Both the position numbers and the translations under genes were made by a program. Shown one piece after another: positions 51,659 to 59,798 of a DNA stretch of 64,000 bases; positions within the stretch are counted from its first letter, which is position 1, and each line of letters opens with the position of its first letter. The DNA lies in assembly GCA_036504335.1 (NCBI GenBank), contig DASXVJ010000001.1:62001-126000 (forward strand). The letters are read 5' to 3'. The DNA comes from Fen-183 sp036504335 (lineage in GTDB: Bacteria > Acidobacteriota > Thermoanaerobaculia > UBA5066). The notes beneath the pieces were generated by a model that saw only the letters and a program-made list of their open reading frames with translations, had not been told where the DNA came from and searched no databases.

Positions 51659-52552
51659 ATGCACGCGCCGGACGCGCCCCTTCGTCTGGAATCCTGCGCC
51701 TGTCCGCTCTGCGGGGAGGCGCCCCCCGCGCGCGCACGCGTTTCCTTCCCGCCGTACCGCGTCGTGGAGTGCCCGCGCTGCACGCTGCGCTTCCTCTCGC
51801 CGCGCGTTGCCCGCGAGGACCTCGGCCGCCTCTACGAGGGCGGCTACTGGGAAGGCGGCGGGACGGAGGCCGGGTACGCGTCGTACGCGGAGATGGAGGC
51901 GCTCCTCGCGAAGACGTTCGCGCGGCGGCTCCGCTGGCTCGGGCCGCCGCCCGCCGGCGGGCGCCTCCTCGACGTCGGATGCGGGCCCGGCGCCGGCCTC
52001 GACGCGGCGCGCGCCGCCGGGTGGGAGGCCTGGGGCCTCGATCTTTCCTCGGAGGCGGTCACGCGCGCCTCGGCCCGGCACCCGGGGCGCGTGGCGCAGG
52101 GAACGCTCGAGGACTCCCCTTTTCCCGCCGGCTCCTTCGACGCGATCACCGCGTTCGACCTCGTCGAGCACGTGTACGAGCCCCGGCGCTTCGCGGCGGC
52201 CCTCGCGGCGGCCCTGAAGCCGGGCGGCAGCGTCCTGATCGCGACCCCGAACGTCGAGAGCCTCCTTTCGCGCGCGACCGGGCGCCGGTGGGTGTCCTAT
52301 AAGATTCCCGAACACGTGACGTTTTTCTCGAGGAGGACGCTCGCCGACGCCCTCGCGCCGACGCTGACGCTCGTGCGCGCGGCGCCCTGCGGGCAGCACG
52401 TCTCGCTTCCGTTCCTCCTCGAGCGCGTCGGCGCGGCCCTGCCGGCGGGCGGCGGGCTGCTCCGCGCGGCCGCGCGCGCCCGGACGCTCTCGGGCCTCAC
52501 CCTCTACGCGAACTCGGGCTCCATGCTCGTCCGCGCCGTCCGCGCGACGTGA
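51659..52552 (+). CDS. SAM-dependent methyltransferase with N-terminal zinc ribbon
   Basis: 297 residues. Cys15, Cys18, Cys38 and Cys41 (CPLC and CPRC) form a small zinc ribbon, followed by a class I methyltransferase: LLDVGCGPGAGL (about 101-112), GLDLS, AFDLVEHV and LKPGGSVLIATPN. This C-terminal Methyltransf_11/23 with leading zinc ribbon is common in polysaccharide and lipid-glycan clusters, where it methylates sugars. Overlaps the next gene by GTGA, so it belongs to the glycosyltransferase operon. Confidence 0.88.
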   Translation: MHAPDAPLRLESCACPLCGEAPPARARVSFPPYRVVECPRCTLRFLSPRVAREDLGRLYEGGYWEGGGTEAGYASYAEMEALLAKTFARRLRWLGPPPAGGRLLDVGCGPGAGLDAARAAGWEAWGLDLSSEAVTRASARHPGRVAQGTLEDSPFPAGSFDAITAFDLVEHVYEPRRFAAALAAALKPGGSVLIATPNVESLLSRATGRRWVSYKIPEHVTFFSRRTLADALAPTLTLVRAAPCGQHVSLPFLLERVGAALPAGGGLLRAAARARTLSGLTLYANSGSMLVRAVRAT

Positions 52553-53334
52553 ACGCCGTGGACGTCTCCGTCGTTCTGCCCGTTTACAACGGCGCGGCCT
52601 TCGTGGCGGAGAGCGTCTCGGGTCTCGCGGCCTTCCTCTCGCGCCAGTCCTTCTCCTGGGAGATCGTCGTCGTGGACGACGGCTCGCGCGACGCGACGGC
52701 CGGCGCCGTCCCGGACGGGCCCGGGATCCAGCTCCTCGCCCTCGCCGAGAACCGCGGGAAGTTCGGAGCGCTCAAGGCCGGCATGGCCGCGGCGACGGGG
52801 CGCTGCCGCATCTTCACGGACGCCGACGTGCCGTACGACCTCGAGGCGCTGCCGTACGTGGCCTCGCTCGTGAACGGCCGCGGCTTCCACGTCGTCGTCG
52901 GGGACCGGTCCCTCACGGACTCGATCTACGGCTCGCGCCTCCCCCGCTCGCGCGCCGCGGCGAGCCGCGCGTTCTCGCTCCTCGTGCGGCTCCTCGTCAC
53001 GGGCGGCCTCTTCGACACGCAGTGCGGGCTCAAGGGTTTCCGGGGCGACGTCGCGGACGCGCTCTTCCCGCTGCTCACCGTCGAAGGGTTCGCCGGCGAC
53101 GTCGAGCTCCTCTACGTGGCGCTGAAGTACAACCTCTCGATCCGGCGGATCCCGGTGCGCCTGAAGAAGCACGAGCGGTCCACGATCCGCTTCGGCGCGC
53201 ACGCGCCCGCGATGCTGCGCGACGCGCTCCTCCTGCGCGGCAAGTGGGACCGGGGCCTCTACGCGTCGGCGGCGCTCGCGAGGATCGCGGCGCAGGACTA
53301 CTGGGTCCCGCCGCCGCCGGAGACGGCCGCGTGA
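52549..53334 (+). CDS. Family 2 glycosyltransferase, polyprenyl-phosphate sugar synthase-like
   Basis: 261 residues from a GTG. DPM1/DPG-type GT-A domain: VVLPVYNGAAFVAESV, VVVDDGSRDAT, ENRGKFGALKAGM, FTDADVPYD (metal site), then DTQCGLKGFRGDVA and FAGDVELLYVALK, the acceptor motifs of dolichyl- and polyprenyl-phosphate mannose or glucose synthases. No C-terminal membrane helices. It would make the lipid-linked monosaccharide used by the large GT-C enzymes that follow. Its stop overlaps the next start (GTGA). Confidence 0.88.
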   Translation: MNAVDVSVVLPVYNGAAFVAESVSGLAAFLSRQSFSWEIVVVDDGSRDATAGAVPDGPGIQLLALAENRGKFGALKAGMAAATGRCRIFTDADVPYDLEALPYVASLVNGRGFHVVVGDRSLTDSIYGSRLPRSRAAASRAFSLLVRLLVTGGLFDTQCGLKGFRGDVADALFPLLTVEGFAGDVELLYVALKYNLSIRRIPVRLKKHERSTIRFGAHAPAMLRDALLLRGKWDRGLYASAALARIAAQDYWVPPPPETAA

Positions 53335-56300
53335 CGGCGCGCGCCGCCGCGGCGCTCCTCGCGCTCGCCCTCGCCGCGCCCGCATCCGCGGCAGTGGACG
53401 GCCCGTTCACGATCGCGATCCCGGGGGCCGGCGCTCCCGCAGGCGAGGTCGGCTTTTTCGACGCGACGGGCCGGCGCGTCGGCCGTCTCACCGGCCTCGG
53501 CGAGCCCGCACACCTCGCGCCCGCGCCCGACGGGCGTTTCCTCGTCCTCGACCGCGCCACGGGGCGGATCCTCGAGCTGGACGCCGAGGGGCGGGTCACG
53601 CGCGACGTGGCCTGTCCGCCGACGAATCCGCATCCGGACCGCGCGGCCCTCCTCCCCGACGGCCACGTGCTTCTCACGACCGAGGCGCGCGTGTCGGAGA
53701 TCGACGCGGCGGGCGCGATCGTCGCCGAGTTCGAGCCGCCTCCGGGCGTGCGCTTTCTCGGGGCGGCCCGCCTCGCCGACGGCAGCACGGTCTTCTCGAC
53801 CACCGAGCAGCCGGAGCCGATCCTCAGGAGGACGCCGGGCTCGAAGGAATTCGAGCGGATCGCGCTCGGCGACGGCTGGGCGCCCGCGCAGTTCGCGCTC
53901 CGCCTCGAGCCCGAAGCGCCCGCCTCGGCATCCTTCCTCCTCTGGCATCACGATCTCGCAGGCGTGAACCGCATGGCCGTCGAGAACGGCCGCCTCGTGA
54001 AGAAGGGCTCTTACCCGCTGCCGCTCGCGTGGAAGCTCACCGTCGACGACACGGGGGCCGCCGTCATGATCAGCGACGCGTTCGAGATCCGGCGGGCGCA
54101 CACGGCCGGTCCGGTCACGCGCTTCCAGGTGCCCTTCGCTCCGCTCGGCGCCGTCTATCTCCCCGCGCGCGGGCTCTTCGCCGTCTCCTACGTGCGCATT
54201 CCGGGCGCGGCGTGGCCCGAGAGCTGGCTCGCCGACGCCTCGAAGAGCCGGTTTCCCTGGCCGCGCTTCGCGCTGTTTCTCCTCGCGGGCGCCGCCGCGG
54301 GCGCCGCCGTGTTCTTCGCGCGCGGCCGCCCGACGGCTCCGGCGACGCCGCCTCCGGCCGCGCAGCCGCCCCCGCCTTCGCCGGACGGCCGCGCGCTCGG
54401 GCGCCGCGTCCTGACGACGGCGGCGGCCTTCGTCCCGCTCGCGCTCTACGCCGCCGCCCTCGTCCTCACAAGGCGCGGCGTCCTCCTGCTCGAGCCGTAC
54501 TTTCATCCGGAGCGCGACGTGCCGCTTCTCGCGGGCTTCACGCTCGCGCTCGCGGCGGCGATCTGGAGCCGCGTCGCCTCGCGGCGCGAGGACCCGTACT
54601 GGCGGGCCGTCCTCGAGGCGCCCGCGGAGGAAAGGCGCCTGCTGCTCGCGCTCCTCGGGGGCGGATTCGCGCTCGCCGGCGGGATGGCGCTCCTCTACCG
54701 CTGGCGCGCCGCGAAGCTCGAGGTGGATTCGACGTGCCTCTGGGCCGCTCTCCACGTTCTCGTCTTCGGCATGGTGGCCGCCTCTTTCCGCGGGCGGATC
54801 CGCCTGCGCGAGGCGTTCCGCGCGCATTGGGCCGTCGCCATCCCGCTGGCCGCCGCGTGCGTCACGCACCTTTACCGGCTTCTGGACGTCCCGACGAACG
54901 TCCACTTCGACTTCGTGTACTGCTCGGTCTCGGCCCTCGAGCTGATGAGCGGCCGGCTCGCGAGCATCTTCCAGACGGGCTTCGTCCCCGTGCCCGTCGT
55001 GGGCCTCCTGCCCGAGATGGCGGGGTTCCTTCTCGCGGGCCCCACGGAGGTCGGGTTCCGGCTCGGCCCCGCGCTCGCCGGCATCTCCGGCATCCTCGCG
55101 GTTTACATCCTCGGGACGACGTGGCGCTCCCGCGCGGCCGGCCTCCTCGGGGCCATCTTCCTCTCGGGCGCGGTCCCCTGGATCCATTTCAGCCGCATGT
55201 CCACGACGGGCGTGTCGGCCGTCGCCGGGCTCTGGCTGCTCGTCTTCTTCGCGCTCGCGCTGAAGACGAACCGCGCGGGCTGGTGGCTCCTCGGCGGGTG
55301 GGTCGCGGGATGGTGCTTCTACCTGTGGCCCGCGTCGCGCGTCGCGCCGGCGGCCTGCTTCCTCGCGGGGCTCGTCCTCGCCCTCCGCTCGCCGCGCGCG
55401 ACCGCCCGGCGCTGGGCCGGCCCGCCGCTCATGGCGCTCGTCTTCCTCGTCTGGCTCGTTCCGCTCCTTCCCGCGTGGATCGCGGCGCCGAATCTCGCGC
55501 TGCCGCGCGCGCAGGAGTCGCTCGAGGTGTACAAGCCCCAGGGCGGCCTCGACCACGAGCGGCTCGCCGCGTCGTTCGGAAGGCCGCTCGCGATGAGCGC
55601 GGGCTGGTTCTTCACGACGCCGGACCAGAGCAGCCAGGGTTCGATGTCTCCCGCGCTGAACACGGCCGAGGCGACTCTCTTCGTCCTCGGCGTCGCCGTC
55701 GCGCTCGCCGCCGGTTTCTCGCTGAACGTGCTCCTGTTTTTCCACGTCGCGCTCGTCCTGCTCGTGCTCGGCGCGTTCGCGGGCTCGCCGCCCTGGTACA
55801 CGCGAATGCTTCCGAGCCTCCCGGTCGCATGCGTGTTCATGGGCGCCGCCGCCGCCGCGCTGCTCGAGAGCCTGCGCCTTCCGAACGCGCGCCTGCGTGC
55901 GGCGGCTCTCGCGGCCGCCGCCGTGCTCGCGCTCGCGCTCTCCCCCGCCGCGAACCTGAAACGCTACGTCGCCTACGAGAGTCAGCAGCGTCCGATGTGG
56001 GAAGCGACGGCGCTCGGCCGCCGGCTCCGGACGATCGGCCCCGGCCGGACGGTCTACGTCGTCTCGACGGGACGCTCGGACTGGTCGCTCAACGTCAGCG
56101 GAGGCGAGCGCCCGCCGCGCCTCGGAGAAATGCTGCCGTTCGTCTGGAAGCTCCACCTCGTCGAGATCCGCGAGATGGAGGAGGCCGGCGCGTGGGCCGC
56201 CGGTCCGAAGGCGATCATCGTGCCGAGAGAACGGGTCGCGGCCGACCTCCCGCGTCTCGTCGCCGCGTGGCCTGCGGCGCGCGTGGAGGACCTTCCGGGC

Positions 56301-56339
56301 GTGGGCGGCCCGTGGGCGAAGATCCTCCTGGTCGACTGA
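53331..56339 (+). CDS. GT39/ArnT-like membrane glycosyltransferase with N-terminal extracytoplasmic propeller
   Basis: 1002 residues from a GTG overlapping the previous stop. Signal peptide (6-20, ALLALALAAPASA), then about 280 residues of repeated beta blades (DGRFLVLDRATGRILELDAEGR, DGHVLLTTEARVSEIDAAG) as in SMP-30/NHL propellers. A helix near 305-328 and a Pro-rich linker follow, then a GT-C-type polytopic domain with many helices; the D/E loop region FDFVYCSVSALELMSGRLASIFQTG and GPTEVGFRLGPALAG resembles PMT/GT39 enzymes. A C-terminal soluble part ends the chain. Predicted to transfer sugar from a polyprenyl phosphate outside the inner membrane. Confidence 0.75.
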   Translation: MTARAAAALLALALAAPASAAVDGPFTIAIPGAGAPAGEVGFFDATGRRVGRLTGLGEPAHLAPAPDGRFLVLDRATGRILELDAEGRVTRDVACPPTNPHPDRAALLPDGHVLLTTEARVSEIDAAGAIVAEFEPPPGVRFLGAARLADGSTVFSTTEQPEPILRRTPGSKEFERIALGDGWAPAQFALRLEPEAPASASFLLWHHDLAGVNRMAVENGRLVKKGSYPLPLAWKLTVDDTGAAVMISDAFEIRRAHTAGPVTRFQVPFAPLGAVYLPARGLFAVSYVRIPGAAWPESWLADASKSRFPWPRFALFLLAGAAAGAAVFFARGRPTAPATPPPAAQPPPPSPDGRALGRRVLTTAAAFVPLALYAAALVLTRRGVLLLEPYFHPERDVPLLAGFTLALAAAIWSRVASRREDPYWRAVLEAPAEERRLLLALLGGGFALAGGMALLYRWRAAKLEVDSTCLWAALHVLVFGMVAASFRGRIRLREAFRAHWAVAIPLAAACVTHLYRLLDVPTNVHFDFVYCSVSALELMSGRLASIFQTGFVPVPVVGLLPEMAGFLLAGPTEVGFRLGPALAGISGILAVYILGTTWRSRAAGLLGAIFLSGAVPWIHFSRMSTTGVSAVAGLWLLVFFALALKTNRAGWWLLGGWVAGWCFYLWPASRVAPAACFLAGLVLALRSPRATARRWAGPPLMALVFLVWLVPLLPAWIAAPNLALPRAQESLEVYKPQGGLDHERLAASFGRPLAMSAGWFFTTPDQSSQGSMSPALNTAEATLFVLGVAVALAAGFSLNVLLFFHVALVLLVLGAFAGSPPWYTRMLPSLPVACVFMGAAAAALLESLRLPNARLRAAALAAAAVLALALSPAANLKRYVAYESQQRPMWEATALGRRLRTIGPGRTVYVVSTGRSDWSLNVSGGERPPRLGEMLPFVWKLHLVEIREMEEAGAWAAGPKAIIVPRERVAADLPRLVAAWPAARVEDLPGVGGPWAKILLVD

Positions 56340-56348
56340 GCGGGCGGC

Positions 56349-56873
56349 CTACTTGCCGCGGCTCGCGGCGACCGTGAGCGTCGCGGCGCCGAGGCGGCGC
56401 GGCTCGGACGAGGGCTCGACGACCCACATCTCGACGGCGTACTCGCCGTTCGCCCAAGCGGCCGTGTCTGCGACGAAGCTCACCGTGCCCGGATCGGGAG
56501 GCAGCGGCTTCGACTCCTCGCCCACCTTCGTGCCCGCGGGGCTCTTCACCCACACGACCTTCGTCGAGGAGCCGGCCTTCGCGTCGCGGATGCCGTACGA
56601 GACGAACACCTTGTCACCCTTGGCGAACGCGTTGCCCTCCCCGCGCACCTGGGAGTCGGACCCGAGCGCGTAGCCGAGGCGGAACGCGTCGAGGCGCATC
56701 TGGGGATTGGCCGGAGCGGCGGCGGGCGCCCCGGCGGGCTCGGCGGCCGGAGTCGAGGCCGCGGCGGCGCTGCCCGCGGCGGGCTGGGGCGCTTCCTTTT
56801 TGCCGCCGCAGGCCGAAAGCAGGAGGACCGCGGCGCAGACCGGGATCCAGACGTTCGTTCGTGCACGTTTCAT
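56349..56873 (-). CDS. Lipoprotein of unknown function
   Basis: 174 residues. Lipoprotein signal with lipobox LSAC (Cys22), then an Ala/Pro-rich stalk (25-58) and a compact beta-sandwich (about 60-174: RLDAFRLGYALGSDSQVRG, YGIRDAKAGSSTKVVWVKSPAGTKV, WANGEYAVEMWVV) that looks Ig-like. No family recognised. It is convergent with the propeller glycosyltransferase and lies downstream of the PA14 glycosyltransferase, 40 bases after its start side. TATTCT seven bases before the ATG. Confidence 0.75.
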   Translation of the reverse strand: MKRARTNVWIPVCAAVLLLSACGGKKEAPQPAAGSAAAASTPAAEPAGAPAAAPANPQMRLDAFRLGYALGSDSQVRGEGNAFAKGDKVFVSYGIRDAKAGSSTKVVWVKSPAGTKVGEESKPLPPDPGTVSFVADTAAWANGEYAVEMWVVEPSSEPRRLGAATLTVAASRGK

Positions 56874-56880
56874 GTCCAAA

Positions 56881-56886
56881 AGAATA
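56881..56886 (-). promoter_or_regulatory. -10-like hexamer TATTCT before the lipoprotein
   Basis: Minus-strand TATTCT, seven bases, then ATG at 56873; no Shine-Dalgarno. Confidence 0.45.
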
Positions 56887-56913
56887 CCGCCCCCGGGGCC
56901 GGATTTCCAACGC

Positions 56914-59733
56914 TCAGGGCGTGAAGAGGAACGGCGTGCCGCGCCTGAAGGCGCGCAGCGCCCTGAGTTCGCCCTCCGGAAGAGGCGGCCGCGGCCCGGC
57001 GCCGGCGGGCGGCCGGAGTACGGTCGGCGGCACGACGGACTCGACACCGCCGGGCGGCGTCCAGATCCAGTCGATCGCCGCCGGCCGGTGGACGACCCGG
57101 TAGACGATCTCCACCGCGTGGGGGCCTCGCGTGAGCGGGACGGGCGGCAAGCGCGTGACCTTCTCGTCGTCGCCGTCCGTTCGGCGCGGGGGCCCGCCGT
57201 CGAGCGTCATCTCGGCGGTCCCGCCGTGCGTCAGGAACCCGAACACGTAGGGCCCGTCGGTCGGCGCGAGGATGGTGCCCGTCCAGGTCGCGGTCCAGGT
57301 GTCGTCGAAGTCGAAGTCCGCACCGAGCGACATCGCAGCGAGCGCGCCGTCGAGGCGGAGTTGCACGGCGTCCTTCGGATGCCTGTACGTCCCGAGGAGC
57401 CCCTCCGGCGGGCCGTCGACGGCCCACAGCTCCGAACACCGTGTGCGCCGGAGGCTCGCTTCGCCCTCGGGCGCCCACAGGAACGCCGCCGGTGCGGCGC
57501 CGAGCGGGGCCTTGAACTCCAGGCGATGGTCTCCTTCCGGGAGCGCGACCGTCGTCTCGCGCGCTCCGCCCCGCGCGCGCAGGATCTCGCGGCCGTCCAC
57601 GGCCAGAACACCGTCTCCGATCGAGAAGCGCACGTTCCCGTAGCGCGGGACGCGCAGGGCCGCGGTCCAGCGGGCGGTCCCGTTCGCCGTCCCGGCGACG
57701 CCGGGCGGCCGGTCGCCGATCGCGTCCACGCGCACCGGCGCTCCCCCCGCGACCGAGACGAGGGCCCCGCGCCGTGCCGACCACGCGGCGAGCGGGACGC
57801 GGTACTCCGTCACGACGAGCTCGTTCGGGAAGTGCCGCTCCTCGCGCGTCGCGCCGCCCGGATAGACGCTCTCGAGATACGGAAGGTAGTAGGCCTGCCG
57901 CGCGTAGACGACGAACGAGAGGTCCCGCACCGCGGGGAACGCGAGGGGCAGGGCGATGCCCGGCGTCGCGACGCCCATGCGGCGCGCGCGGGGCGCGAGC
58001 AGGCGCACCCAGCCGGAGTTCACCATGTGGGCGTCGTTTCCGACGGTCAGCGCCCAGCCCCCGGCGCCGGCTTCGGCGGCGGCCACGCCCTCGACGCGCT
58101 TGTACGGCCAGCGGTCGGCCGCCGCGTACGGGCCGAAGTAGAACGCCAGCTCGGCCGCGGCGCACAGGGCGACGACGACGGCGGCCGCGGCCGTCGCCGC
58201 GGCCCTCGCGCGCCCCGGCGCCGGGCCGAAGCGCCGCACCGCCTCGTCGAGGACGAGCGCCGCGAGGAGCGGGAGGACGGGGATCGCGGTCGCCCAGCGG
58301 TGCATGTTCGGCGTCTCGACCGTCACGATGACGCCCAGGATTCCGATCCAGAACCAGAGCGACGCGAGCAGGACACGCACGTCGCGCACCTTGACCGTCG
58401 CGGCGAGGACGCCGAGGAGCACGAGCGCCGCGAGCGCCGGCGGGAAGAGGGGCTGGTCCGTGGGCCAGAGGATGTTCTGGTCCACGTAGCGGTTCAGGAA
58501 GCCGACGGCGTGCTCGACCTGCGCGACGAGGACGCGCCCGATGCCCCAGTCCGGGCGGAGGTACGCGAGGCGCGCCGCATTCCGGGGGATGAAGATCGTC
58601 GTCTCCTGCGCGCGCACGGTGAACTCGCCCGGAAGGCGCAGGGTCGCGGCGAGAAAGGGCCCGGCCGCCACGAGGGCGGAGAGCGCCGCGAACGCCACGC
58701 CCGCGGCCGTTCGCGCCCGCGTCTCGCGCGACGCGCGGAGGAAGACGGCGATCGAGAACGGGATCGCGAGGAGACACCAGAGCCGCCCCGTCGGATAGAA
58801 GTAGATCGACAGTCCGCCCGTGCACCCGGCGAACGCCCAGGCCCAGGCGCGCCCGCGGCGCGCGGCCTCGAGGAAGCCCGCCGCGCTGAGGGCCCACAGC
58901 GTCTGCGTGGGCGCGGCGCACGTCGTCACGCGCGAGAACTGAAGCGCGCCCCCCGTGAAGGACAGCAGCGTGCCGGCGAGGAGGCCCGCGCGCCAGCCGA
59001 AGTGCCGGACGGCGAGGACCGTCACGACGGCGACCGTCGCGAGTCCGCAGAGCGCGCCGAAGACCCGCGCGCCCGCGACGTCCAGCCCCGCGACCGACAT
59101 GACGGCCGCCAGCAGTTTGAAGTAGATCATGCTGATGTGGTACCAGCCCGGCCGGAACCAGGCGTCCGTGTTGAAGCCGCCGACGATCTGCATCGCGAGC
59201 GCGGCCTGGTCGCCCTCGTCGGGGTTGACGCCGAACGGCACGTTTGCGAGGTTCCAGAGCCTCACGAACGCGGCGCCGGACAGGAGCGCGAGGACGAAAA
59301 CCGCCAGCGCGACGCGCGGACCGCGCGACGCCGGAAGCCGCGCCGCGGCCCATCGCTCGGGGACGTCGAGGCCCCGGCCGGCGGCCGCCGCCGTCAGGAG
59401 CAGCGCCGCGAGCGAGGCGATCCAGAGCGGGAGCGCCGGCCCCCCGGACTCGCTCCAGAGCACGCGCATCGAGGCGGCCGCGAGGACCGCGGCGACGGCC
59501 ATCCCGAGAGCCAGGATGCCGCCGCGCCGCGCCGGGACGACCGGCGCACCCGAGGGTTCGGGCGCCGGCCACGCGCCGGGCGCGAGGAGGAGCGCTCCCA
59601 GGAGCGTGAGGGCCGCGCCCGCGTACCACGCATGACCCGTCCGGACCACCGCCTCGCCCGCTGCCGCGAGCCCGAGGGCCGCCGCGCACGCGAGACGCGG
59701 CCGGGAGAGCAGCGCCGCCGCCGGTTGGATCAC
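56914..59733 (-). CDS. GT39/PMT-like membrane glycosyltransferase with C-terminal PA14-like domain
   Basis: 939 residues from a GTG. Helices from the start; the catalytic loop is NPDEGDQAALAMQIV (about 175-190), where the Asp-Glu pair matches the DE of protein O-mannosyltransferases and ArnT, then WYHISMIYFKLLAAV and about ten more helices to residue 560. The soluble C-terminal part contains an extended beta region and a PA14-like fold (about 770-900: WTGTILAPTDGPYVFGFLTHGGTAEMTLDGG), a carbohydrate-binding module on the periplasmic side. Transfers a sugar from polyprenyl phosphate to an unknown acceptor. TACCTT eight bases upstream of the start. Confidence 0.85.
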   Translation of the reverse strand: MIQPAAALLSRPRLACAAALGLAAAGEAVVRTGHAWYAGAALTLLGALLLAPGAWPAPEPSGAPVVPARRGGILALGMAVAAVLAAASMRVLWSESGGPALPLWIASLAALLLTAAAAGRGLDVPERWAAARLPASRGPRVALAVFVLALLSGAAFVRLWNLANVPFGVNPDEGDQAALAMQIVGGFNTDAWFRPGWYHISMIYFKLLAAVMSVAGLDVAGARVFGALCGLATVAVVTVLAVRHFGWRAGLLAGTLLSFTGGALQFSRVTTCAAPTQTLWALSAAGFLEAARRGRAWAWAFAGCTGGLSIYFYPTGRLWCLLAIPFSIAVFLRASRETRARTAAGVAFAALSALVAAGPFLAATLRLPGEFTVRAQETTIFIPRNAARLAYLRPDWGIGRVLVAQVEHAVGFLNRYVDQNILWPTDQPLFPPALAALVLLGVLAATVKVRDVRVLLASLWFWIGILGVIVTVETPNMHRWATAIPVLPLLAALVLDEAVRRFGPAPGRARAAATAAAAVVVALCAAAELAFYFGPYAAADRWPYKRVEGVAAAEAGAGGWALTVGNDAHMVNSGWVRLLAPRARRMGVATPGIALPLAFPAVRDLSFVVYARQAYYLPYLESVYPGGATREERHFPNELVVTEYRVPLAAWSARRGALVSVAGGAPVRVDAIGDRPPGVAGTANGTARWTAALRVPRYGNVRFSIGDGVLAVDGREILRARGGARETTVALPEGDHRLEFKAPLGAAPAAFLWAPEGEASLRRTRCSELWAVDGPPEGLLGTYRHPKDAVQLRLDGALAAMSLGADFDFDDTWTATWTGTILAPTDGPYVFGFLTHGGTAEMTLDGGPPRRTDGDDEKVTRLPPVPLTRGPHAVEIVYRVVHRPAAIDWIWTPPGGVESVVPPTVLRPPAGAGPRPPLPEGELRALRAFRRGTPFLFTP

Positions 59734-59741
59734 GGGGAATC

Positions 59742-59747
59742 AAGGTA
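59742..59747 (-). promoter_or_regulatory. -10-like hexamer TACCTT before the PA14 glycosyltransferase
   Basis: Minus-strand TACCTT, eight bases, then GTG at 59733. Confidence 0.35.
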
Positions 59748-59778
59748 GCACAGGCTTTCGCCGGCGCGGCGCCTCGCC

Positions 59779-59784
59779 GATAAT
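59779..59784 (+). promoter_or_regulatory. -10 box GATAAT before the giant glycosyltransferase
   Basis: GATAAT 14 bases before the ATG at 59799, in the 65-base divergent gap. Confidence 0.4.
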
Positions 59785-59798
59785 CGGCCCAAGTCTCC